Shown: positions 44,370 to 53,944 of the stretch, piece by piece | Numbering within the stretch: the stretch's first letter is position 1 | Layout of the letters: each line of letters opens with the position of its first letter | Source of the DNA: Volutella citrinella | Taxonomy: Eukaryota; Ascomycota; Sordariomycetes; Hypocreales; Nectriaceae | Length of the DNA stretch: 64,000 bases | Direction: 5' to 3' | NCBI GenBank assembly: GCA_034401135.1 | Contig: JAWZSP010000010.1 | Location: 62,001 to 126,000 of the forward strand | Made by a program: the position numbers and the translations under genes | The notes under the pieces: model-generated | What the model was told of the DNA's origin: nothing | Database searches by the model: none | What the model saw: only the letters and a program-made list of their open reading frames with translations

Positions 44370-45446
44370 CTATCCCGCCTTGCCATCAGGCTTCCTGCCC
44401 CATATTATGTACACGGGCAAGTAGGTGTGGATGGAAGGATCGGCAGGCTCCTTCTTAGCCTTTGCAATGAGCACCTGGCTTTCCTCCTTGGGCATGCCCA
44501 GGACATTGTCGAAGAGCACCAAAGCGTACGCCTCGATGGCCTGGGTGCACTGAACGAGCTGGAACTTGCCGACCTCCTTGAGCTTGAGATCCTTGGGCCA
44601 TGCGCCCACCGGGATCTGTGATTGCATTAGCGGCCGTCCACGGGCAGGCAGCGAGGCCGGTGATGCTGGTGGGCGTGAACGAGGGAACACATACCTTGTG
44701 AATCTCCTCGTGGACATCTTCAAATCCCGCCTTAATAAGCTTGTCCTTCCACTCGGGCACAGTCTCCAGAGGCTTGCCAAAGGCGTCGCTGCTGGTGCGG
44801 AGAGCCACGGCCCATTGCTGGGCGCCCGTGGCCTTCTCAGCCGTGCCGTCGTCGGAGTAGAACTGTCCTCGCATCGCCTGGATCTCAATGTACCCGCCGG
44901 GGACCAGGTTGTCGAGGGCCTTCTTGAACAGGGCCTCGTCGTTGGCGATGCAGCCCTCAAGTTCGCGGAGGTGGATGAGGTCAAAGGGCGTCTTCTACCT
45001 CCACTCGTCCTCATAGTCGTCCACCTCGAAGATGCAGTTGGCGGGACCCTAACTCATGTCAGTGACGACCCAATCTCTGATGTTGTGAGCATGGTACTCT
45101 ACCAGTCAGGCTGGATCGGGCTGAGATCCGTGCCAATGACCTCGGCTGATGGATTCTCACTACCAATGATTTATTAGCACGTCTGCTAGGCAAGCATAGA
45201 TGGGCATGCCGGCGTGCTCTGCAAAGTCTACGGCCCAGATACCAGTGCCAGTGCCAAGATCAAGCACGCGAGACGGGTTCTTGCCAATAGGAACCAGGTG
45301 CAGTTTGCCATCCAACATTAGGTTGTATATGTGATGAACCAAGCCCATACGGCTCTGCTCCTCATCGTCGTTTGGCTGTCGATATATTTAGAACCTTTAC
45401 CAACACTTTGCGGACTAAGTGAGCTACTTACCACGGGGTAGGTGCC
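44370..45446 (-). pseudogene. LaeA-like SAM methyltransferase, 3' part (severed by inversion)
   Basis: The piece begins at the exon end GTYPV (45446 down to about 45431), where a GTAAGT donor and a CGACAG acceptor remove a 50-nt intron in phase. PNDDEEQSRMGLVHHIYNLM and the SAM-binding VLDLGTGTGIWAVDFAEHAG follow. Then come VIGTDLSPIQP, PFDLIHLRELEGCIANDEAL, NLVPGGYIEIQAMRGQFYS and KLIKAGFEDVHEEIHK, and after another intron EVGKFQLVQCTQAIEAYALV, ending GRKPDGKAG. This is the order of fungal LaeA-like methyltransferases. A TAG at about 44997 replaces a sense codon, and one exon join near 45050 is out of phase. The start and first exons are at 50701-51109 on the other strand. Confidence 0.82.
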
Positions 45447-46266
45447 ATTCAATCTCTCCTCGGCTGAATAGAGCGCTTACAAGGACTGAGGTTGACGTTG
45501 TGAAAGCCGACTTTGGGAACGCCCAGAAGCTTGCTGATGGCCTTCAACCCCCAGTCGACAACCCCATAGGAAGTATCCGGGACGCCAAAGCTGCCCACCG
45601 TTCCAAAGACGCCCACCAGACGGACCACGCGCGACGCTTCTGGGGCCTCGCGATGTGGAGGCTTGTCATATCGCGGCGGCTCTTGGAACCCATCGTCGAC
45701 CTTGGGGGGCTGGTGCGCCGACAGCACGCCGGTGGCCCACTCGCGGTACTCCTTGGACTTCCTGAAGCCGTGGCTGTCGGTGTTCTGCTGGTACAGCGTG
45801 AAGAGGTCGGGGAAGTCCGGCATGTCCCTGGGCGAGAGGACGCCAATGTCGTTGACGAGGCCAGCCACTGCGCGGGCGGTGTAGGCGCCGCGCGAATAGC
45901 CAAGGCAGAAGATCTGGTCGCCGGGCGAGTAGTTTAGGACGATGAAGTTGTAGGCCTCGATGACGTTCCCGACGAAGCCCATGCCAAAGTCGCCCTGCTT
46001 GAGCTTCTCGGGGATGCTGAAGACGCCAGTGCCCAGGCCAGCGTTGTAGTAGACGACCTGCTGCCAGACCCTGCCGTCGTCGTCCTTGCCGCAGCGGGCG
46101 ATGGAGCGGGCGAGCTTGGTGACATTGGAGGGCGCCGCTTTGATGCCGGAGACGGACGACTGCCATGTGCCGTCGCAGCAGATGATGATTCGCTTGGGCA
46201 GGAGAATGGAGTCGCTGCCGGTGCTGGAAAAGCCCCCCTGCGAAAACGCTTGCTCAAATGGCGCCA
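45447..46266 (-). pseudogene. DUF2235 alpha/beta-hydrolase-like protein, 5' part (severed by inversion)
   Basis: The start ATG at 46266 (MAPFEQAFSQGG) is preferred over the longer frame to 46444 because the family core follows at once: KRIIICCDGTWQSSVSG. Further on are VWQQVVYYNAGLGTGVFSIP, GNVIEAYNFIVLNYSPGDQI, the nucleophile motif FCLGYSRGAYTARAVAGL (G-x-S-x-G), and VRLVGVFGTVGSFGVP. It ends with GFHNVNLSP at about 45476, where a GTAAGC donor opens an intron that is cut at 45446. The missing C-terminal half lies at 51109-52170 on the plus strand. The function in fungi is unknown, and the domain resembles T6SS Tle1-type lipases only at fold level. Confidence 0.85.
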
Positions 46267-47682
46267 TGGTCTGTCTCGTCGGCTCTGGGGAAGTTGGATT
46301 TGATGCAGCTGTTGAATGCAATTGATGTCGCGGGACGGACGGGATGGGAACTAGCAAATGCCATCTATAAGTATGCGCATGCCAGTCGACACCACCATAA
46401 CCCCCAATAAACTCAATGGCGCCGCCCCCGGTCCAATAATCCAAGTCACCAGCTGCACATTCGGGGCGACCGGTGCCAGTCTCGACTGCTCTAGACGCGA
46501 CACTGCATATGTAGGGCCAACGACCAGCAGCTGAGCTTCCGGAGCGGGTCCAATAGTGGCTGCGCAGCGGGTTGGACAGCCCTATCTAGGCCCTGGACAG
46601 CCTAATAAATCACACTAATCAGCTGTCTTGGCCCACGGGCCGTCCCCTCAGCTCCTATTGCGTCGACGCAACTAGCCAACCGCAGCCCGCTCTGCATCCA
46701 AGACATGGCGGATACATGCGCAGAATATTGATGCAACATCACTTCCAAGAGCGCTAGATAGTGTGTGCTTGATTTCAGGCGAATTACTTGGCACTAGGAA
46801 TGTATGAGGCTGGTAAGATGATGGAATCACGGACATCGGTTGAACCGATACTGCTACGGGGTAGTGCCCTGGGCAAAGACTTGCGCGATTAACAATAATA
46901 CTCTCTGTGGTCTGCCTTCCTAGACATCCAATCCAATGCTAATAATATTATTAATATAGATGTGTTAACACAAAGTATTTTCTGTATTGCGTAAAGTTGT
47001 CGGTAATGACTGCTCCTTGGCCGATGAGACCACTAGTGTGTAATCGAGTGTGGCCTCGTGTTTAATGACTGAGCAAGGCCTCTTGTCTGCCACAATGACA
47101 AAAATCGCTTCTGACGAGGACTTCCCCAGGATCCTTGATACCGAAACAAACAAGTTGGATAGGCCAAGAGCTCGTGGCCACTCAAGTGGGCAGCACCATC
47201 ACACGAGTGGACAGACCTCCCATGCAGAACAGAAGGGAGTCATTCAGGACGGCATCATGGTTGACACGTTGCCGGACACTGTTACCTGGGCAATGGGGAC
47301 ATTGGAGTCTCGTCATTGCCCATCAAGGCTCTGCCTACGTTTCTCACCTACCACATCCCCTTCCTCGGGGAACTAAGCCTTGATGTGGAAAGTAGACCTC
47401 AGTCGACTTTACAGGATTGGTACAGAATGTGAAAGCGGCTCAGTTGATTGTACGGGTCACAATGCCGGACCAATGTCAAAGGGGAATCAAGGGTTCAAGA
47501 TTTGCAAGATTAAACATTACCGTCGCCATCAAGTAGCATTGACTCTAATACTAAAACAGTACACGCATGGTATCTCGGCGTGGCAGCATCGAGTCCCAGC
47601 TAGCCTCCTAACACATCCCGCCCGACAGAATGCTCCTGTCGAGCCTCGGACCGTTTCAAAGAGCGACGTTCAAGCGTTGGGC
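46267..47682. other. no gene recognised inside the inverted segment
   Basis: Short frames (for example 47050-47376) without motifs. Part is AT-rich around 46900-46970. Confidence 0.4.
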
Positions 47683-48357
47683 TTATTTCGGTGGCGGGGG
47701 ATACGAGTTCAAGTCGCAGGTACCGTCGCAGGCAAAGGTGAAGACGTTCGTATACGTCTTGAGGGGAATCCTGCTGATGCACATCGTAGACCCCTGGCAC
47801 ACGCGGCGCGTGAAGACTTCCTGGACAATCTGACCCGCCTGGCCAAAGATCTTGTGGCAGGCCGTATCGTTGAACGTGCAGACTTGAACCGTGGAATTGC
47901 TAGTGAGGCAGTATGAATCTCCTGTGAGTGTGACGGGGAGAGCCCTGTCGCCGAGCGCGTCCTTGATAATGAGCGAGGCTACGGAGTTGGGGAAGACGGT
48001 TTTGTTGCGACAGTAGTTGACCTCGATGTCCTGGAAGCCGGGGCAAGGGACTTTGCCGGAGCCGCAGCCTTGGCTTGTCGAGACCAGTCTGAAGCTTTCC
48101 GGGTCGGTGAATGTTCTGTTCACAAAGTAATCCAACCGGCAGTTGTTGAGATTATTGGTCTCGAAGGCGATGTATTTTCCCAAGCCGTCTCGCTCGGCAA
48201 TAAGGCCCTCTTCCCCGTTACATCCAGGAAAGCCGACACCCAAGTCAATGGCGGCAGCGCGGCGGTCAACGGTCTTGAGGTCGTCGACGGGAACTGCGTT
48301 GACTTGGCTCGCCAAGAGGCCGACCGGGATGGCGGCGCCGAGGTTGTAGAGCTTCAT
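47683..48357 (-). CDS. small secreted cysteine-rich protein
   Basis: The ATG at 48357 is chosen because a signal peptide follows (MKLYNLGAAIPVGLLASQVN and then AVPVDD). The longer open frame to 48624 is not used because it contains a 12-bp minisatellite. The mature protein of about 200 residues has 12 cysteines, including FPGCNG, QGCGSGKVPCPG, NYCRNK and the C-terminal FACDGTCDL. It has two NKT/NRT-type and one NST glycosylation sites. There is no intron or stop. No family is recognised. Size, signal and cysteine number fit a secreted effector-like or cell-surface protein. It lies inside the inverted segment and is intact. Confidence 0.75.
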   Translation of the reverse strand: MKLYNLGAAIPVGLLASQVNAVPVDDLKTVDRRAAAIDLGVGFPGCNGEEGLIAERDGLGKYIAFETNNLNNCRLDYFVNRTFTDPESFRLVSTSQGCGSGKVPCPGFQDIEVNYCRNKTVFPNSVASLIIKDALGDRALPVTLTGDSYCLTSNSTVQVCTFNDTACHKIFGQAGQIVQEVFTRRVCQGSTMCISRIPLKTYTNVFTFACDGTCDLNSYPPPPK

Positions 48358-48442
48358 ACGGTTGCGTTGGAGGTTGTTGGATGAGTATTGATCAAGTTGA
48401 TATTGATGATGATTTTGATAGTTGGCAGGTTTTATTGTAGCT

Positions 48443-48498
48443 GAGTTGGTAGGCGAGTTGGTAGGCGAGTTGGTAGGCGAGTTGGTAGGCGAGTTGGA
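48443..48498. repeat. 12-bp minisatellite, four full units plus part
   Basis: The unit GAGTTGGTAGGC is repeated four times exactly (48443-48490) and a fifth begins. It lies about 90 bp upstream of the cysteine-rich gene start, in its promoter or 5' UTR. Confidence 0.9.
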
Positions 48499-48624
48499 TA
48501 TTGAGAGGCCGACAGGGGGGGCAGGGGTGCGGGCTATAACTACAACTTTCAAGGCTGACAAACCGACCTGGGCAGCGGAAACTTGATTTGGCATCATCCC
48601 GAAGGATTCCAAAAGCCTCACCAA

Positions 48625-50700
48625 GCTATCGACACATCTGGCACCAACCCGAGCGCCCTGATCCTTAGCGCCCAGCCACTTCGGACCCTCAGCCTCATTT
48701 ATGCGCCAGTCCCGATGGCGACTAGAGCGGCAGGCAGCACGTCGATTATGTTAGTATCACTGCTTGCGGGCGATAGATTCCCGGCAAGTCGTTCCTCTGA
48801 AGTCTGAGCGGTTGAACGGTTGGGCGTATCATGCTGGTGGCGTCTCAAGCAGAGACATACGCTCAGATATTCATGCCGTCGGGTGCGCTGCAGGCGTCCA
48901 AGGAGACGGAGGAGACGGAAGAGACCGGCCACGACAGCACTACCCTGGCCACGAGGCTGAGGGTTGCATCGATCTCGACATGACACACAGGTACACAGCA
49001 CGAGGAATTCGATGACGTGGGTCTGGGAGATGCTTATGCCGACAGCAGACAGCCAGGCGACCAATACAATGGCCAAGAAGCCCCCTTCTTCACTTTCCAC
49101 AAAAAGGCCTTCCCCAACTAGTGCGCGCCAGTCATCGGGGGCGGACAGAGAAGAGGGTGTCGACAACCCGCTCCCTGTCGCGTGTGCTGCGGGGCATCTC
49201 TGGCATGGGACCAATCCTTCGCGGCCGCCACCTCATCGTTCTCTTCTCTTGGGACCACGCTTCGATGCTCACAAGCTGGGCTTTCTATTTTTGGGTGGTA
49301 TTTATAGTTTGGTTTCCCCTCAGCGGATGGGACAGCATCCGAGATGCCAAGCCCCAATCAAGACGGCCACGCACGCATCAATCGCAACTGAGCGCATGAC
49401 TTGGAATCTTCCACACGACCTTCTGCACACGGCTGCGGCACCCACCTCGCTGTCATTGGCGGCCGAACGCTCTCTTGGCATTGTAGGGAGCCGTCTCAAA
49501 ATAGCACCACGAGGCCCTCCAATCTGTCACGACTCACGCAGCCGTTGCACCCATTGCACCGCTCCGCTCCTTGATCCGGCGGCTCCCCAATCAAGAAACC
49601 GGTCGCGTGCCATTTGTGCGAGCCCGCCTACCCGCCGCTGGCCATCGTGATGCTTGGCAGTGTGTCAGAGATGGTGTGGGACATGCCGCGTAGCAGAGGA
49701 GCGTGATGCCGACCACCCGCTGGCGCGTCTTCAGGATTTGAAATACGCGGTCGATGCCCGGATTCGAAAACACCGTCGACGTACGTAACCGATTGCACTC
49801 TATACTCCGGTATCGGGTTAGCATGTTGGTGTTCACGAGATGCAGAGTCGACAGCCCTGATGCCGCAGCATTGGGCAAGTCAATATTGATTCCAACATTG
49901 GCTGAAGCTCAGTTAGAGGAAGCAAAGAGGGGCTACCTCCGCTTTAATTCTCCTCGTGGATGTGCCCGGTTTGGCATGCAATAAACAGCGCCATCTGAGG
50001 AGACTGACGCTCGCCACATGTTTGTCGTCCTCGGGCAGCCGTTTAGACTATTTGATTCCAACACGCGGCAGTATCCATGGGAGGGTAGCCTCGGCCACAC
50101 TGTGGCAGGCAGGGGTTGGCCAGGGCTGGCGGTGGCTCTCACTCCTTTATGCTGCCCTCGAGTCTCAACTTGGGCACACACCCTGCATCCGGATACTTTC
50201 CTCCGTGGGCCGCGTTTCCAGGCTTGGGTCTCACCTGCTGGCCGACAGCCCCAGGACCCCTGGACCCTGGCTCCCGTAGATGCTCTGCATTGGCCCCAAG
50301 TTCCCCACGAGGTCCGCCAGATATGCAAACCCCTACCCGCAACAGCAGTCGAGCCCTTGCTTGGCAGCTGTGCAAGGCCCAATTGAAAATCACCTTGGCA
50401 AAGTCTGATCAGATTTCTGCATACCGCATACCGTCATCACCGTGTCCCCGGGGCCGCAATTGGCCTCAACCTGGGGTTTCGCCCTGCCGCGACCAGCTTC
50501 GTACATGATGAGACCCAAGCCGGACCAGCCGGGGTAACACGACATGGCCTGACACTGCAGTCCGTGTCTGTTGGTCCGACGCACAGGTTCGTCATAAGAA
50601 AGCAACGTCGCCCACATGAGCCGGCCGCCACCCTGCTCGTAATTTCCCCTCTCCTAAAAAAAAACCCGACTCGGTTGTGTGAAGTAATCCGCTCTCCGCT
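48625..50700. other. no gene recognised over 2 kb
   Basis: Overlapping frames on both strands (48699-49214 minus, 48964-49650 plus, 49933-50382 minus) show no family. The minus frame has one hydrophobic stretch (GGFLAIVLVAWLSAVGIS) that could span a membrane. This is the right half of the inverted segment. Confidence 0.35.
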
Positions 50701-51109
50701 ATGGCCACCGAAGAGACTCCCCGACAACCGCCGCCACAGCAGCAGGCTGTCCTCGAGGCCGACATAGGATTCCCTTTGCCGGAATCCGTAGAGTCATGCT
50801 GACAGGGCCATAGGATGACACGCAAGATGCGGGGTCATCGCTGGGATCCGAGTTAGTTTAGGACTTTTGATCCTGCGCATTGTCACCAGTCGCTGATATT
50901 CTCGCAAGCTACGGATCCTCCAGCTACCTGTCATCCTGAAAATCGAGCATCTATAGCTACAGGTGCGAGCTTGATTTGTCATGAACCTAGAATGCTGTGC
51001 TGACTATGTCGTGCCTAGATATGAGGTTGGTATAATTCACAAGTCGTAGATGTAATCATCCTGACAGCCTCCAGAACGGACGACGCTACCATGCGTTCCG
51101 TGAGGGCAC
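50701..51109 (+). pseudogene. LaeA-like methyltransferase, 5' part (severed by inversion)
   Basis: The ATG at 50701 starts a Gln/Pro-rich N-terminus followed by VLEADIGFPLPESVES, the usual beginning of these methyltransferases. After about 265 bp of non-coding DNA, an acceptor CTGACAG at 51067 opens the exon NGRRYHAFREG, the conserved block that normally precedes YxxPND. The exon then meets the inversion breakpoint GGCAC (51105-51109). The remainder (PNDDEEQ onward) is at 45446-44370 on the minus strand. Confidence 0.78.
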
Positions 51110-52170
51110 TGATGGCCAGGCTCTAGATATCCAACAAGCATTCCAGGCTTTGGCTCTGGACGAACACAGAGGGCCATACTCGCCCACTCTGTGGCATCTT
51201 CCTATAAAGGAGGCCTCGGCCACCGACAAGCGCCACCCGTCGCTGGATGAGCTTCGCATGGCACGCGATGCGGTACTGGCCAACGACAGCTTGGCTTGTC
51301 TGAAGAGGCCAAGGACGCCGCCTGGGAGGCATATGTGGATGGCGAGACGCGAAGCCACCTCAAGGGTCTGGAGTCGAACTTGCTCCAGGTCTGGTTCCCA
51401 GGCTACCACGTCAATCTCGGTGGTGGAAGCAGAGACCTCATCGCCAAGAAGAATGGCGACTTTGAGCGTCGGTCCATCTCTCCCTACTGTACACTCGATC
51501 AACTTGCTGACCGATACTAGAGCTTTCCATGATTACCTTTGCTTGGATGTGTGAGCAGATCGCGCCCTTTATCCAACTAGAGAACGACTTGCCACAGAAA
51601 ACCGTGGCTGATCGGATGGCTGTGATCCAGCCGGCCCTCAAGGAGCTGCACGAAGAGCAGGAAACGAAGGCGATGGAGACCCAGTCGCACTGAGCAATCA
51701 CCAAGGCATTGGGATATGTCGCCAGCAGCATCACTGGGGCCACTACACCGGCCCCGGCAGACGTGCTCGCTGCGGCACACCGAGAAGTCGGCGGTTGGGC
51801 GACGGGCCCTATCGTGGATACCTTTGTCGGGGCCATGAAGATTGGTGGCTCCATCACAAGGTCGCCGGGGCGGTACGAGACGGACGCGGAGGGCAACCCG
51901 CTCGGCGAAACCAGAGAGCAGATCCATCCCTGCGTGAGATACCGACAGGAGAAGATCCATCAGCTGGCGGAGTCGCTGCGCGCTTTGATCGGGTCACCGA
52001 GGGCAACGCTTACATCTAGACTGGCGGCACCACCAAGATTCCTGAGTGCGTTATTCAAAAGAAGGATGTGTTCTCGCGACACGTTGCTGCTCAGGATGTG
52101 CTGGACCCTACATACACGGCGTCGGACTGCATTGCCAAAATTGACGCGCTCAGGGGGGAGTAGACGGCGA
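51109..52170 (+). pseudogene. DUF2235 protein, 3' part (severed by inversion)
   Basis: The piece opens with the 3' end of an intron (CTGATGGCCAGGCTCTAG), and the exon starts at 51127 with IQQAFQALALDEHRGPYSPT. Frames then shift once near 51290, giving LKGLESNLLQVWFPGYHVNL and GGGSRDLIAKKNGDFE. An intron is followed by MITFAWMCEQIAPFIQLEND and, past a TGA at 51692, by GPIVDTFVGAMKIGGSITRS and TREQIHPCVRYRQ. These are the C-terminal family landmarks (QVWFPG, GGG, HP-V-R). The 5' half is at 45447-46266 on the opposite strand. Confidence 0.82.
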
Positions 52171-52588
52171 GAGAGCCAGGAAGTAAAGGGTAGCAGTAAT
52201 ACTGAATAATACGTCCAAAGAGCCTTCCATCTGCACTACCACTGCCTCAGTCTTGTAATTTCGCCTACGGCTCTGCGTCGTAGCGGGTAAGGTCATAACG
52301 GTTATGATCCAGAGAATGGTCAGCCTCTAGACTGAGCACATAGTAGAGCTCCGGCCGACTCTGCTGTTTGGGCCCAAATGAAATACATGCATTTTCCAAG
52401 GGACGGACTTGGTACATGTCGCTTTTGAGAGCCAAAAAGGCGTAAATGCCGGCCCTTGTATCCTCACTATGATGAATCTTTCGCCTCCTTATCTCAACTG
52501 ATTGGCTACGGCCAATGCTGCTGACCAACAAAATCCAATGCATGAACGCAGTTTTGGGCGGTCAGACTAACACACCCCTCTCAAACCT

Positions 52589-53043
52589 CTATTCGGTTAT
52601 CCCGGCTTCAGCAATGTCCCAAGAATCTCGCTTCCCTGTCAGTGTCATGTGTGGGACGTCCATATCTATGCCTGGCTGATGGTTGGGTTTCGCAACAAAG
52701 TACGGCATGAGTGGTGGGAGACACGCTAGGATCAGCCTCAAGTGAGACTCAGTCAAAGCCCACAGTACTATACAGTCAGCAAGTATCAAGACGGATCAGG
52801 TCGGCAAGACATACTAGCCGAATTTAGAAACTCCACTTTGTCCAGCATCGAACTCTCCAGCTTGGCAAAGCGCAGAAAGCAATGCGGCAGCGAGAGGGTG
52901 CCAAGCGCGAAGATGGAACCAAGTCCGCATTGAATGGCAGTGCGCACACTAAAGCCGCGTACGATCAGGAAGGGCGCGATGAATGCTACTCGAATATTCT
53001 TAGCATCAGTGTGCTTGAGCGGCACGGGGTTTCCTACTTGCAA
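52589..53043 (-). pseudogene. Pth11/rhodopsin-like integral membrane protein, C-terminal part
   Basis: The exon 53043-52815 reads through hydrophobic segments RVAFIAPFLIVRG and CGLGSIFALGTLSLPHCFLR. A clean 47-nt intron (GTATGT donor at 52814, TATAG acceptor at 52768, TTGCTGACT branch) joins it in phase to ALTESHLRLILACLPPLMPY and the stop at 52589. The last-helix layout matches fungal rhodopsin-domain (SAT4/Pth11-like) proteins. The first five helices are missing. Upstream sequence is replaced by the OrsD element, whose block starts at 53095, so the insertion probably removed or displaced them. Confidence 0.65.
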
Positions 53044-53094
53044 CGTCTCCCGAGAGATGCATCGTCCAAGACACTTGGGACGAGGTGGAAAATG

Positions 53095-53145
53095 CCCTAC
53101 TCTTCTATTTCCAATTGTCGCCTGCCCTCAATTGTCACCTGCCCC
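53095..53145 (+). repeat. 51-bp block, copy 3
   Basis: Starts CCCTACTCTTCTATTTCCAA and carries two CAATTGTC units. It lies 250 bp upstream of the OrsD-like start at 53396. The interval also shares a CGCGTCTCGTCGCGT stretch with the corresponding interval of copy 2. Confidence 0.85.
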
Positions 53146-53395
53146 CTGTCAAGGGAGAAAAAGCAACGAAAAGACATTTCCGTCTTATTTCCCCCTTCTA
53201 TGACGTACCTGTATGGAATGCCACTATGTATGCTAGCATTGCTTTTTTTCTTCAGCACTTTGTGCACGCACTCTACAGCGCGTCTCGTCGCGTGCATCGC
53301 GCCATACTGCGTACAACCGCACGTCCCTGGGATAAGATTGACTGCCTGAACAGCTATCAGTATAATCAGCTCGCTAGGCACACGAACGTCAAGAC

Positions 53396-53805
53396 ATGGA
53401 TCTCAACACCATTTTCTACTTCAACCCCGAGTGGCGTATCTTGGTATGCAAGTCGTGTCGTACCGTGCCGCAGACCAGTATTTCCCGCCATATCCGCTCT
53501 TACCATAATCAACTACGAACCGACAAGTCATCGACGATTCAGTCGTCCGTTCAAACGACTAGCCATCTGAATCTAAGAGAAGATGCCAGGGAGATTTATA
53601 AGGTGGTTCGTCCACTACCACATGCAGCGCCTATCCCTTACCTCGAGACATTCTACGATAGTATTTGTTGTTTGCTCTGCAAGGACGATGCGAACCGATA
53701 CATCTCCCGTGGCCGCACAGCTATCACTGAACACCTGCAGAACACACATGGTCACTCGCCCCGCAAGTCCGGTCGACTTCACAAGGGCTTGATAGGTAGT
53801 ATCGA
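53396..53805 (+). pseudogene. OrsD-like C2H2 protein, interrupted by a pogo-type transposon
   Basis: The protein starts MDLNTIFYFNPEWRILVCKS, parallel to the start at 37310. It has the same two zinc-finger-like units (CKSCR...RHIRSYH and CLLCKDDANRYISRGRTAIT then HLQNTH). Similarity to the first copy holds up to SIEG at about 53805 and stops exactly at the left terminal repeat of the inserted transposon. No OrsD continuation is seen beyond the right terminal repeat at 56557, so the gene is both interrupted and truncated. Confidence 0.82.
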
Positions 53806-53849
53806 GGGAGAGGGGGCGACAAAACCCGTAACCGCGTCGAAACCGTAAG
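53804..53849 (+). repeat. left terminal inverted repeat of the pogo-type transposon
   Basis: Matches the inverse of 56513-56557 with a few mismatches and one single-base indel. Confidence 0.8.
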
Positions 53850-53944
53850 CGTCACTCGCAGCTTCCCGTTGTTCCAGTGCCACCAATTCTGCCTAGAGAA
53901 TTAAACAAAAAATACCTGCAGATACCTAAGCATCATTTTTCATC

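Noticed and set aside
46267..46444. Longer start for the DUF2235 5' part
   Set aside because: The extra 59 residues are low-complexity and precede the family core, which starts right after the ATG at 46266.
48358..48624. Extended N-terminus of the cysteine-rich protein with SPTN repeats
   Set aside because: It would bury the signal peptide and encodes a DNA minisatellite. The start at 48357 places the signal at the N-terminus.
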